From NCBI GenBank assembly GCA_004297725.1, contig SCUS01000166.1, positions 62,001-126,000 on the forward strand: a stretch of 64,000 nucleotides of DNA, in the 5' to 3' direction. Position 1 is the first letter of the stretch, and each line of letters opens with the position of its first letter. The notes under the pieces are model-generated. The model made no database searches. It was not told where the DNA came from and saw only the letters and a list, made by a program, of their open reading frames with translations. Below are positions 1 through 8,890 of the stretch, piece by piece. Origin of the DNA: Myxococcaceae bacterium (GTDB taxonomy: Bacteria; Myxococcota_A; Polyangia; Polyangiales; Ga0077539). A program made the translations under genes and the position numbers.

Positions 1-689
1 ACGTCGCCTCCCGGCTCATCGGATCAGCGCGCGGCCTGCTGGTCTCCGGCCTGCTCGGGGGCCTGGTGTCCTCCACGGCGGTGACGCTCACCTACTCGGG
101 CCGCGGCCGCGACGAGCCCTCCATCGCGAGGCTCTGCGCGGTGGCCATCATCGCCGCCTGCTCGACCATGTTCGCTCGCCTCGTGGTGGTGGTGGCCATC
201 GTCGACCGCCCGCTGCTGCGCTCCATCGCCCCGCCGCTCGCGGTGACCGCCGCGATGGGCTTCGTCGTCGCGGTGGTGCTCTACCGCAGGGCCGACGCGC
301 CCTCCGAGGAGAAGCCCGGGGCCGAGCCCGCGCTGCGCAACCCCTTCGAGCTGAAGCAGGCGGTCTCCTTCGGGCTGCTCTACGGGGTGGTGCTGCTCGT
401 GGCCAAGGCCGCGCAGCACTGGGCGGGCTCCGCGGGGCTCTACCTGTCGTCGGTGCTCGCGGGCCTCACGGACGTCGACGCCATCACCCTCTCGGTGGTC
501 GACATGCACCGGGGAGGGCTCCCCAACGCCACCGCGGCGACGGCCATCATGCTGGCGGCGCTCACCAACACGGTGGTGAAGTCCGGCGTGGCGATCTCCG
601 TGGGGGGCGCGGCGGTGGGTCGCCCGGTGGCGCTCACGCTGGGCGCCGCGCTGGCCGCGGGCGGAGCGGTGCTCGCGGTGATCGCGTAG
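1..689 (+). CDS. MgtC/SapB-family DUF4010 membrane protein (5' truncated by window edge)
   Basis: The reading frame is open to the left edge (frame starts at base 3) and ends at a TAG at 687-689, so only about 228 C-terminal residues are present. These contain several hydrophobic segments and the motif GLLGGLVSSTAVTLTYSGR, which is typical of the second half of MgtC/SapB-DUF4010 inner-membrane proteins. Full-length members are roughly 400-430 residues, so about half is missing. The family is tied to stress or magnesium homeostasis, but the substrate of DUF4010 members is not established. An internal GTG at 66 could be mistaken for the start, but homologous-looking sequence continues upstream of it. 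The gene converges on rtcA with a 6-bp gap. Confidence 0.75.
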   Translation, partial: VASRLIGSARGLLVSGLLGGLVSSTAVTLTYSGRGRDEPSIARLCAVAIIAACSTMFARLVVVVAIVDRPLLRSIAPPLAVTAAMGFVVAVVLYRRADAPSEEKPGAEPALRNPFELKQAVSFGLLYGVVLLVAKAAQHWAGSAGLYLSSVLAGLTDVDAITLSVVDMHRGGLPNATAATAIMLAALTNTVVKSGVAISVGGAAVGRPVALTLGAALAAGGAVLAVIA

Positions 690-695
690 GGCCCT

Positions 696-1748
696 TCACC
701 CCCTCGACGCCACGGTCACCACCCACGCCCGCTCGTCGCGCTTCTCCCACTCGATGCTCACCGGGAGAAAGCTCTCGATCACCCGCGCGTTGGTCGTCGT
801 GTGCAGCGTGGGCTCGCTGGTCACGAAGCGCCCTCCGCCCGCGAGCGCCATGGGCAGCAGCAGCTGATCCGCCAGGTGCTCCCCCACCGGCACGCCCGAC
901 TCCATCCACGCCAGGGCTTCCTTCGCCACGGCCTCGCCCACGGCCTCTGCGGAGCGGCCCTTCTCCCCGCAGAGCGTGAACACCTCCGCCGCGTGCTCGC
1001 ACGCCACGTCCACCACCACCACGTTGCCCGGACCCTGCTCCCTCGGCAGCATCTCCACCCGCAGGCACTCCCGGCCCCAGCGGAGCACCTCGCCCGCCGC
1101 GGCGAGCTCCCGCTCGGCGATGCTCCCCGAGAGCCCCGCCACGCGGGCCACCGCGCGCCGGGAGATCACCGCGCCCCGCTCCATGATCTCCACCCGGGCG
1201 AGCGTCTTGGAGGGCGTCACCCGTAGCGTGAAGCGCCCTCCGCCCGCGGGATAGAAGCCCGCGCGCTCGATGGAGCACGCCACCCTCGGACCCATGCGGT
1301 TGATCACCGGGACGAAGGCCCGCTCGATGAAGTCATACGAGGGGGCCATCGGGTTGTGGGTGCCTCCCTCGAAGGTCACCGACGACGGGCCCTCCGCGCA
1401 GAGCAGCGCCGGCAGCACCGTCTGCATGACCAGGGTGGCGCTCCCCGCCGTGCCGACGCGGAAGGTGTACTCCCCCGGGCGCACCGGGCCCGGGGCGAAG
1501 AGCACCTCTCTCGAGCCGAGCTCGGCGCCCTCCACCCTCGCTCCGCTCAGCTCCGCCGCCGCGCGCAGCGCCGTGAGGTGCTGCCGCAAGAGCCCCGGCT
1601 TGGAGCGCCCCGCCCGCACCTGGACCATCCGCAGAGCGGTGCCCGTCACCAGCGAGAGCGAGAGCGACGAGCGCAGCATCTGCCCGCCGCCCTCTCCCTC
1701 GGAGCCGTCCAGCGTCACCGTGTTCGTCTCGTCGCGCATCGAATCCAT
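696..1748 (-). CDS. rtcA: RNA 3'-terminal phosphate cyclase RtcA
   Basis: RtcA converts RNA 3'-phosphate ends to 2',3'-cyclic phosphates using ATP through a covalent adenylyl-His intermediate. The 350-residue product has the N-terminal LDGSEGEGGGQMLRSSLSLS signature, the central GGTHNPMAPSYDF motif and the catalytic HLADQLL motif, with the likely adenylylated His near residue 291. Length matches the family (about 340). The start is chosen at the ATG at 1748, behind GAGG. An ATG three codons further in (1739) sits 9 bp from GGGAGG and is equally possible; a further upstream extension is unlikely. The gene is downstream of rtcB in the same orientation, 259 bp away, separated by a long inverted repeat. 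It is probably cotranscribed from the sigma54 promoter ahead of rtcB. Confidence 0.96.
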   Translation of the reverse strand: MDSMRDETNTVTLDGSEGEGGGQMLRSSLSLSLVTGTALRMVQVRAGRSKPGLLRQHLTALRAAAELSGARVEGAELGSREVLFAPGPVRPGEYTFRVGTAGSATLVMQTVLPALLCAEGPSSVTFEGGTHNPMAPSYDFIERAFVPVINRMGPRVACSIERAGFYPAGGGRFTLRVTPSKTLARVEIMERGAVISRRAVARVAGLSGSIAERELAAAGEVLRWGRECLRVEMLPREQGPGNVVVVDVACEHAAEVFTLCGEKGRSAEAVGEAVAKEALAWMESGVPVGEHLADQLLLPMALAGGGRFVTSEPTLHTTTNARVIESFLPVSIEWEKRDERAWVVTVASRG

Positions 1749-1809
1749 CCTCCCTACCTCATTGCGTGGTGGGTCGACCCTGAACATGGATCACATCATC
1801 GAGGCTCGC

Positions 1810-1993
1810 GGCCCCCTTCCCCGCTGCCGCGCGCCCTGACCCCCGCGGGGCGGGGGCAGGGCTCAGGGGATCGAGGCCGCGTGCTCGAACAGACCCCTTG
1901 GAAGCCTTCCAGCACGACCCCTCCGCTGGCAGTCGTCGAAGCCCTGCCCCCGCTCCGCGGGGGTCAGGGCGCGCGGCAGCGGGGAAGGGGGCC
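1810..1993. repeat. Long near-perfect inverted repeat between rtcB and rtcA
   Basis: Arms at 1810-1862 and 1941-1993 are each 53 nt and match as reverse complements with a single mismatch. They enclose a 78-nt loop. The loop itself contains a nested stem, CGTGCT (1880-1885) with AGCACG (1911-1916), and the palindrome TGGAAGCCTTCCA (1899-1911). Transcription from rtcB into rtcA would therefore give a very stable extended hairpin with a structured head. It could be an attenuator or processing signal, a structured RNA embedded in the RNA-repair operon, or a palindromic mobile element. Nothing here decides among these. No start codon or protein-coding signal is convincing within it. Confidence 0.9.
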
Positions 1994-2007
1994 TCCCATC
2001 GCCCCAT

Positions 2008-3237
2008 TCACCCCTTCACGCAGACCACCTGGCGCAGCGTGTACACCACCTCCACGAGGTCGCGCTGCGCCTGCATCACGGCCTCGATGTCCTTGTAGGC
2101 GCCGGGCGTCTCGTCGATCACCTCGGCGTCCTTGCGGCACTCCACGCCCGCCGTCGCCTTCGCGTGGTCGTCGAGGGTGAACACCTTGCGCGCCTTCGTC
2201 CGGGTCATCGCCCGCCCCGCCCCGTGGCTGCACGAGTGGAAGCTCTCCGGGTGACCCTTCCCCCGCACGATGAACGACCGCGCGCCCATGCTCCCGGGGA
2301 TGATCCCCAGCTCGCCCTCCCGCGCCCGCACCGCGCCCTTGCGGGTCACCCACACGTTGCGGCCGTAGTGGTGCTCCCGGCTCACGTAGTTGTGGTGGCA
2401 GTTCACCGCCTCGAGCGAGGCCTCGAAGGCCGGCACCAGCCCCGTCGAGCGCACCGCCTCCACCGTCGCCCGCATCATCAGCTCGCGGTTCACCCGCGCG
2501 TACTCCTGCGCCCACCCGACGGCGTGCAGGTAGTCGTCGAAGTGCACCGTACCCTCCGGCAGGTACGCGAGGTCCTGGTCGGGCAGGTGGATGTGGTAGC
2601 GGGCCATGTCCTCCCGGGCCTTCTCGATGAAGTGCGACCCGACGCGGTTTCCCACGCCGCGCGACCCGGAGTGCAGCATGAACCACACGCGGTCGCTCTC
2701 ATCGAGGCACACCTCGATGAAGTGGTTGCCCGTGCCGAGCGTCCCGAGCTGAGAGCGCTCCGGGCCCCGACCGAGCCGCGGGTGCTTCTCCACGATGGCC
2801 GAGTAGCCCTCGCTCAGCGAGGCCCACGCCTCGTCCACCGCCGCCGGCACGTCGTGCCACGCCCCGCGGTCGTTGCGCCCGCCGTTGTCCGTGCGCCCGT
2901 GCGGAACCGCCCGCTCGATCGCCGAGCGCAGCCCGAAGAGATGATCGGGCAGGTCGCTCGCCGTCAGGCTGGTGCGCGCCGCGATCATCCCGCAGCCGAT
3001 GTCCACGCCCACCGCCGCGGGGATGATCGCCCCGCAGGTCGGGACCACGCTCCCCACCGTCGCCCCCTTGCCGACGTGCACGTCCGGCATCACCGCCACC
3101 CACTTGTGGATGAAGGGCAGCGCCGCGAGGCGAGAGAGCTGATCACGCGCCATGTCCTCGACGGCGACGCCGCGCGTCCACGCCTTGATCGGAACCCCGC
3201 CCTGCACCTCGAAGACCTCGTAGCCGCGCTCGCTCAT
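2008..3237 (-). CDS. rtcB: RNA-splicing ligase RtcB
   Basis: RtcB is a GTP- and Mn2+-dependent ligase joining 2',3'-cyclic-phosphate or 3'-phosphate RNA ends to 5'-OH ends. The 409-residue length equals the E. coli enzyme. Metal ligands are visible in GVDIGCGM (Asp79, Cys82), GTGNHFIE (His172), HSGSRGVGN (His189) and NCHHNYV (His281). The guanylylated His is His338 in HSCSHGAGR. The ATG at 3237 has AGGAGGT 8 bp upstream. It is the first gene of an rtcBA unit transcribed divergently from rtcR. A perfect GG-N10-GC sigma54 element lies just upstream, so expression probably depends on RtcR sensing damaged RNA or tRNA ends, as in enterobacteria. Confidence 0.98.
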   Translation of the reverse strand: MSERGYEVFEVQGGVPIKAWTRGVAVEDMARDQLSRLAALPFIHKWVAVMPDVHVGKGATVGSVVPTCGAIIPAAVGVDIGCGMIAARTSLTASDLPDHLFGLRSAIERAVPHGRTDNGGRNDRGAWHDVPAAVDEAWASLSEGYSAIVEKHPRLGRGPERSQLGTLGTGNHFIEVCLDESDRVWFMLHSGSRGVGNRVGSHFIEKAREDMARYHIHLPDQDLAYLPEGTVHFDDYLHAVGWAQEYARVNRELMMRATVEAVRSTGLVPAFEASLEAVNCHHNYVSREHHYGRNVWVTRKGAVRAREGELGIIPGSMGARSFIVRGKGHPESFHSCSHGAGRAMTRTKARKVFTLDDHAKATAGVECRKDAEVIDETPGAYKDIEAVMQAQRDLVEVVYTLRQVVCVKG

Positions 3238-3266
3238 ATCCGGTGACCTCCTGATCCGGCCTTATC

Positions 3267-3281
3267 GCAGGGCGCGTGCCA
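3267..3281 (-). promoter_or_regulatory. Sigma54 (-24/-12) promoter for rtcBA
   Basis: Read on the minus strand this is TGGCACGCGCCCTGC, which has the invariant GG-N10-GC spacing. It matches the consensus TGGCACG-N4-TTGC at all but one position. It lies 30-44 bp upstream of the rtcB ATG, placing the transcription start near 3255 and giving a short leader that still contains the AGGAGGT ribosome site. The divergent neighbour is RtcR, a sigma54 activator that controls rtcBA in other bacteria, which makes this assignment strong. Confidence 0.88.
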
Positions 3282-3324
3282 CCGTCGTTCTACGGGAATT
3301 CTCGCAGATCGGGCGGGTCGGTAC

Positions 3325-3338
3325 GATACCGTGGTATC
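3325..3338. promoter_or_regulatory. Inverted repeat, putative RtcR binding site
   Basis: GATACC-GT-GGTATC is a perfect 6-bp inverted repeat in the rtcB-rtcR intergenic region. It lies about 45 bp upstream of the sigma54 -24 element and immediately before the rtcR start. This is a plausible upstream activating sequence position and could also give autoregulation. The assignment is inferred from position and symmetry only. Confidence 0.5.
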
Positions 3339-3353
3339 AAGCGACTTATCCCC

Positions 3354-4988
3354 ATGGCGAAGAAGAAGCCCACGGTGGTGCTCGGCCTGCTGGGTCCGGT
3401 GCTCGACTCCGGAGCCCGTGAGCAGCGCTGGGAGCGATGGCGCCCCTCCGTCGCGGTGTGCCAGCACCCCGACCTGCTGGTGTCTCGCTTCGAGCTCCTT
3501 CATCAGCCCCAGTACGCGACCCTGGCGAGGCTGATCCGCCACGACATCGCGGCGGTCTCCCCCGAGACGAAGGTCAACCTCGTCCCCTTCGACATGGCCG
3601 ACCCGTGGGACCTCGAGGAGGTCTACGCCTCGCTCCACGACTTCGCCCGCTCCTACCCCTTCGACCCCGAGCGCGAGGACTACCTCGTGCACATCACCAC
3701 GGGCACCCACGTCGCCCAGATCGTGCTCTTCCTGCTCACCGAGTCGCGGCACCTCCCGGCCACGCTGCTGCAGACCTCGCCGCCCACGCGCGCCGACCGC
3801 GACCCCGCCTCCCGCGCCGCCGGCACCTGGCGCGCCATCGACCTCGACCTCTCCCGCTACGACCGCCTCGCGTCGCGCTTCGCCGCCGAGGCCCGGGAGC
3901 GCGCCGGGGGGCTCAAGGCCGGCATCGAGACCCGCAACGCGGCCTTCAACGCCCTCATCGACCGCATCGAGCGGGTGGCCGTCGCCTCGCGCGCCCCGAT
4001 GCTGCTCACCGGCCCCACCGGAGCGGGCAAGTCGCAGCTCGCCGGGCGCATCTTCGCGCTCAAGAAATCGCGGCGCCAGGTGGCCGGGGAGTTCGTCGAG
4101 GTCAACTGCGCGACGCTGCGCGGCGACGGCGCGATGTCCACCCTCTTCGGCCACGCGAAGGGGGCCTTCACCGGCGCCATGACCGAGCGCGAGGGGCTCC
4201 TGCGCAAGGCCGACCGGGGCACGCTCTTCCTCGACGAGATCGCCGAGCTGGGGCTCGACGAGCAGGCGATGCTGCTGCGGGCGCTGGAGGAGAAGAGCTT
4301 CCGCCCGATGGGGAGCGACCGCGAGGTGAAGAGCGACTTCCAGCTCCTGGCGGGCACCCACCGCGACCTGGCGGCGCGCGTCGCCGAGGGGCGCTTCCGC
4401 GAAGACCTCCTGGCGCGCATCGAGCTCTGGACCTTCGCGCTCCCCGGGCTCCGGGAGCGCCCCGAGGACGTCGAGCCCAACCTCGACTTCGAGCTCTCGC
4501 AGTGCGAGCGCACGCTCGGGTCGCGCGTCACCATGAGCCGCGAGGCGAGGGCCCGCTTCGTGGCCTTCGCGACCTCCCCGGAGGCCCCCTGGCCGGGCAA
4601 CTTCCGGGACTTCAGCGCGGCCATCACCCGCATGGCCACGCTCTGCACGGGCGGCCGCATCGACGTCGCCAGCGTCGACGAGGAGCTCGCCCGGCTGCGG
4701 GCCCGCTGGCGCCTCTCGACGCCCGAGCGCGCGACGCCAGCGGGAGCGGGCGACGACCCGCTGCTGCGCTCGACGCTCGGCGACGAGGGCCTGGCGGCGC
4801 TCGACCGCTTCGACCGGGCGCAGCTCGCGGAGGTGGTGCGGGTGTGCCGGGCGTCGCCCTCGCTCTCCGCCGCGGGCCGCGCGCTCTTCGCGGTCTCCCG
4901 CAGCGGCAAGGCCTCGGTCAACGACGCCGACCGGCTGCGGAAGTACCTCGCGCGCTACCACCTGTCCTGGGAGGCCGTGCGGGGGTGA
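3354..4988 (+). CDS. rtcR: RtcR, sigma54-dependent activator of the RNA-repair operon
   Basis: The 544-residue protein has an N-terminal CARF-like RtcR regulatory region (about 1-190) with HITTGTHVAQI. An AAA+ domain follows with Walker A GPTGAGKS (220-227), the sigma54-contact loop GAFTGA (270-275) and Walker B TLFLDEIAE. A C-terminal region of about 60 residues is the expected DNA-binding part. E. coli RtcR is 532 residues. The start is set at ATG 3354 because MAKKKPTVVLGLLG matches family N-termini; the upstream in-frame extension has no homology. RtcR is known to be relieved from autoinhibition by ligands carrying damaged-RNA ends. It sits divergent to rtcBA and 23 bp ahead of a histidine kinase that could be read through. 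Confidence 0.96.
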   Translation: MAKKKPTVVLGLLGPVLDSGAREQRWERWRPSVAVCQHPDLLVSRFELLHQPQYATLARLIRHDIAAVSPETKVNLVPFDMADPWDLEEVYASLHDFARSYPFDPEREDYLVHITTGTHVAQIVLFLLTESRHLPATLLQTSPPTRADRDPASRAAGTWRAIDLDLSRYDRLASRFAAEARERAGGLKAGIETRNAAFNALIDRIERVAVASRAPMLLTGPTGAGKSQLAGRIFALKKSRRQVAGEFVEVNCATLRGDGAMSTLFGHAKGAFTGAMTEREGLLRKADRGTLFLDEIAELGLDEQAMLLRALEEKSFRPMGSDREVKSDFQLLAGTHRDLAARVAEGRFREDLLARIELWTFALPGLRERPEDVEPNLDFELSQCERTLGSRVTMSREARARFVAFATSPEAPWPGNFRDFSAAITRMATLCTGGRIDVASVDEELARLRARWRLSTPERATPAGAGDDPLLRSTLGDEGLAALDRFDRAQLAEVVRVCRASPSLSAAGRALFAVSRSGKASVNDADRLRKYLARYHLSWEAVRG

Positions 4989-5011
4989 GAGGGAGTGAGC
5001 TCACCTCTTCG

Positions 5012-6462
<1,451 letters not shown>

Positions 6463-6481
<19 letters not shown>

Positions 6482-7641
6482 GCCGGGCTCGCCGCGGAGC
6501 CGGGCAGCTCGATGCTGAACATCATCCCGCCCTCCGCCTGGCGCTGCGCGTCCACCGAGCCGCCGTGCATCTCCACGAAGGCCTTCACCACGCTCAGTCC
6601 GAGCCCCAGGCCCCGCGCCCCGAACTCGTAGGTGCCCGACGAGTGCCGGTCGGTGTCGAAGCCCGTGAAGAAGGGCTCGAACAGGTACTCCATCGACGAG
6701 TCGGGCACGCCGCTGCCGGAGTCGCGCACCTCGATGCGGGCGCTCCCGTCCACCCGCCTCGCGCTCACCGTCACCGTCCCCCCGTCGGGGGTGAACTTGA
6801 TCGCGTTCAGCAGGAGCTGATTGAGGCTGTCCTCGATCTTCGACGCGTCGACCTCGACGGACCCGAGGCCCGCGGGCGCGTCGACCACCAGCACCTGGTG
6901 CCGCTGGTCGACGAAGGGCCGCACCTCGTCCGCGGCCTCTCGCACGATCACCGCGAGGTCGATCGGCTCCCTGTCCATGCTGCGGGCGAAGTGCTCCCCG
7001 TGCAGCAGCACCATGAGCTGCTCCGAGCGCCGGTAGAGGCGCTGCGCCGCCCGCTCGATGCGAGCGAGCCAGTCGTGCACCTCCGGAGGAGCGAGCCCCG
7101 GGGTACGCAGCGCCAGCCGGGTCAGCCCGAGCTGGATGGTGAGGGGCGTGCGCAGCTCGTGGCCCACCACCCGGATGAACGCGCTCTTGAGGTCGCTCGC
7201 CCTCGCCAGCGTGGCGTTCTTCACCTCCAGCTCCTCCAGCAGCCGCCTCCGCTCGGCGACGAGCTCGTACCGCAGGCACGCCTCGCGTATCACCGACTGC
7301 AGCTCCTCCGGGTCCCACGGCTTGGTGATGTACCGGTACACGCTGCCCCGGTTGATGGCGTCGATCACCGCGGGCAGGTCGGCGTAGCCGGTGAAGAGCA
7401 GCCGCACCACGTCGGGGTACGCGTCGCAGATGCGATGGAGAAACTCCACCCCGGTCATCTCGGGCATGCGCTGGTCGGTCATGACCACGTGCACCTCCTG
7501 CTCGCCGAGCAGGCGCATCGCCTCCGAGGCCCGCGTCGCACCGAGCACGTTGTACTCGAGGCGAAGCAGGTCCTTGACGCTCTGGATCACGTCCGGCTCA
7601 TCGTCGACCACCAGCACCGTGTGCCGTTTCGCGTGCTTCAT
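6463..7641 (-). CDS. Response regulator receiver-histidine kinase hybrid
   Basis: This 392-residue protein has an N-terminal receiver domain (about 1-125; acidic pocket DDE, phosphoacceptor Asp56 in VVMTDQRMP, Lys in YITKPW). A short coiled coil leads to a HisKA domain with GHELRTPL (His161) and an HATPase domain with NAIKFTPDGG and GLGLGLSVVKAF. It lacks membrane segments. The receiver-first order suggests it is phosphorylated by another kinase before signalling on. Start chosen at ATG 7641; an ATG at 7680 is also in frame. A 10-bp palindrome GGTGTACACC (7646-7655) sits just upstream of the start and might be an operator. The upstream neighbour on this strand is a lone receiver, separated by a large inverted repeat. 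Confidence 0.88.
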
Positions 7642-7734
7642 CGGAGGTGTACACCCTCTCGCGTCCCGACTCGTCGGCATCTATGGCGCCGCGCCGCCCC
7701 GGCGTCGAGCCATGCGCCGCCCGACCAGCCCTCA

Positions 7735-7911
7735 GACTCGACTCTGGCCATGACGGCGAGCGAGAGTGCGAGATTGGCCTGTTTTCTCGTGCGCGCCCGG
7801 AGCGAACGACCAAGACGTAGCGCTGCTACGTCGCGGGAGTGAGCGAGGACGAAAGCCGAGAAAACAGGCCAAGGTCGCGCTCGCAGCCGTCGTCATGGCC
7901 AGAGTCGAGTC
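7735..7911. repeat. 177-bp three-block inverted repeat (palindromic element)
   Basis: The element is exactly symmetric about 7823. Three perfectly complementary blocks pair: 7735-7755 with 7891-7911 (21 bp), 7774-7789 with 7857-7872 (16 bp, containing GGCCTGTTTTCTCG) and 7814-7821 with 7825-7832 (8 bp, GACGTAGC). They are separated by equal-length but diverged internal loops. The central loop is 3 nt. It begins inside the stop codon of the receiver gene (7910-8284) and ends about 94 bp before the hybrid-kinase start. It may terminate or attenuate read-through, encode a structured RNA, or be a non-autonomous palindromic repeat. It contains no credible ORF. Confidence 0.9.
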
Positions 7912-8284
7912 AAAGTCCGTGGTGCCGCAGCGTCGCCATCAGGGCGTCGGGGTCGAAGGGCTTGGTCAGGAACTCCTTCACGTCGAGCTCCGCCGCCCGC
8001 CGGCGCGCGTCCGCCTCGTTGAGCGCGCTCAGGATCACCACCGGCACGTCCCGGGTCGAGTCGTCGGCCCGGAGCCGACGGCACACCTCGAAGCCGTCGA
8101 TGTCCGGGAGCATCAGGTCGAGCAGCACCAGCGAGGGCCGGTGCGAGCCGAGCTCCCTCAGCGCGCTGTTGCCGTCGAGCGCGGGCCGGTACCGGAACCC
8201 GGCCAGGCGCACGTAGGCCCCAAGCATCTCGTTGAGGTCGGGATCATCCTCGACCACCAGCACGTCGGGATTCACGGCTTCCAT
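7910..8284 (-). CDS. Single-domain response regulator (CheY-like receiver)
   Basis: A stand-alone receiver of 124 residues. It has the acidic pair VVEDDPD, the phosphoacceptor Asp56 in LVLLDLMLPDIDGFE, a Ser switch residue in VVILSALNE and the conserved Lys in FLTKPFDPD. No output domain follows, so it must act through protein contacts, for instance as an intermediate in a phosphorelay with the two neighbouring kinases. ATG at 8284 (MEAVNPDV) is used; the ATG at 8293 three codons upstream is an equally possible start. Its stop codon coincides with the edge of the 177-bp inverted repeat. Confidence 0.88.
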   Translation of the reverse strand: MEAVNPDVLVVEDDPDLNEMLGAYVRLAGFRYRPALDGNSALRELGSHRPSLVLLDLMLPDIDGFEVCRRLRADDSTRDVPVVILSALNEADARRRAAELDVKEFLTKPFDPDALMATLRHHGL

Positions 8285-8378
8285 TCTCTCCATCGCTCTA
8301 CCACATGAACCCCGGTCCTCGGGCGTGGTAGCCTCCCGAGGCCCCGAAACCATCCTTTGGGCTTGTGAAGGGGGACGA

Positions 8379-8825
8379 ATGTCACTCACCGAACGCCCGA
8401 CGCCTGCGACCGTGGGCCACGCCATCGACGAGTATCTCCGCTTCGCCTACGAGGGTCCTCTTCCCCCCCCGGTCGCCGCCCTGGTCGAGGCGGTGCGCCG
8501 CGCCCCCCCCGACAGGCTCTACGAGTGCTCCGCCTTCGAGCGCGACGGCGAGTCCCGCTACGCCCTCCGGCTGGGCAACCGCTACTACCCCCACATGAAG
8601 CTGGTCATCGAGCGCCTTCCCTCGCGCGAGGCCTGGTTCTTCCGGGCCGACACCCACGACCAGCACGTCACCGTCGAGCCCTCCGACCCCGACTACCCGG
8701 CCTTCCAGGCCCTCACGGCCCGCAACCGCACCATCGCCGCAGCCATCGAGTCGGCCTGGACCCACGACGGCCTCGACACCTTCCGCGCCTTCCTCCACCG
8801 CGACCTCGACGCCCGGCGCCACTGA
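8379..8825 (+). CDS. Conserved hypothetical protein, 148 aa
   Basis: A soluble, acidic protein with no signal peptide or membrane segment; I do not recognise the family. Visible features are a hydrophobic/aromatic central block (RYALRLGNRYYPHMKLVIER) and a WFFRADTHDQHV segment, which together suggest a compact alpha/beta fold. ATG 8379 is preceded by GAAGGGGG at good spacing. The longer in-frame extension upstream has low-quality sequence overlapping the receiver gene's promoter region. It lies 65 bp upstream of crtD on the same strand and could be cotranscribed, but no functional link to carotenoids can be argued from sequence. Confidence 0.7.
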   Translation: MSLTERPTPATVGHAIDEYLRFAYEGPLPPPVAALVEAVRRAPPDRLYECSAFERDGESRYALRLGNRYYPHMKLVIERLPSREAWFFRADTHDQHVTVEPSDPDYPAFQALTARNRTIAAAIESAWTHDGLDTFRAFLHRDLDARRH

Positions 8826-8890
8826 TCGCCCACCCTGCGATCGTCCAGGAAGGTGCGTCCGATCCCCCACCTCGGGCATCACACTCCCCG

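Noticed and set aside
1863..1940. tRNA-like reading of the loop in the rtcB-rtcA inverted repeat
   Set aside because: The minus strand contains TTCGA in a T-loop-like position and a nested stem, but no acceptor pairing, anticodon arm or CCA end can be placed. I do not call a tRNA or tmRNA.
3234..4961. Long minus-strand open frame opposite rtcR
   Set aside because: A typical antisense shadow in GC-rich DNA: Val/Glu/Leu/Arg/Gly-rich, no domain, and opposite a strongly conserved RtcR.
3437..5011. Upstream extension of the PAS kinase frame (from 3437)
   Set aside because: It covers rtcR in a different frame and shows biased Arg/Pro/His-rich sequence with no domain. The PAS protein starts only at 5012.
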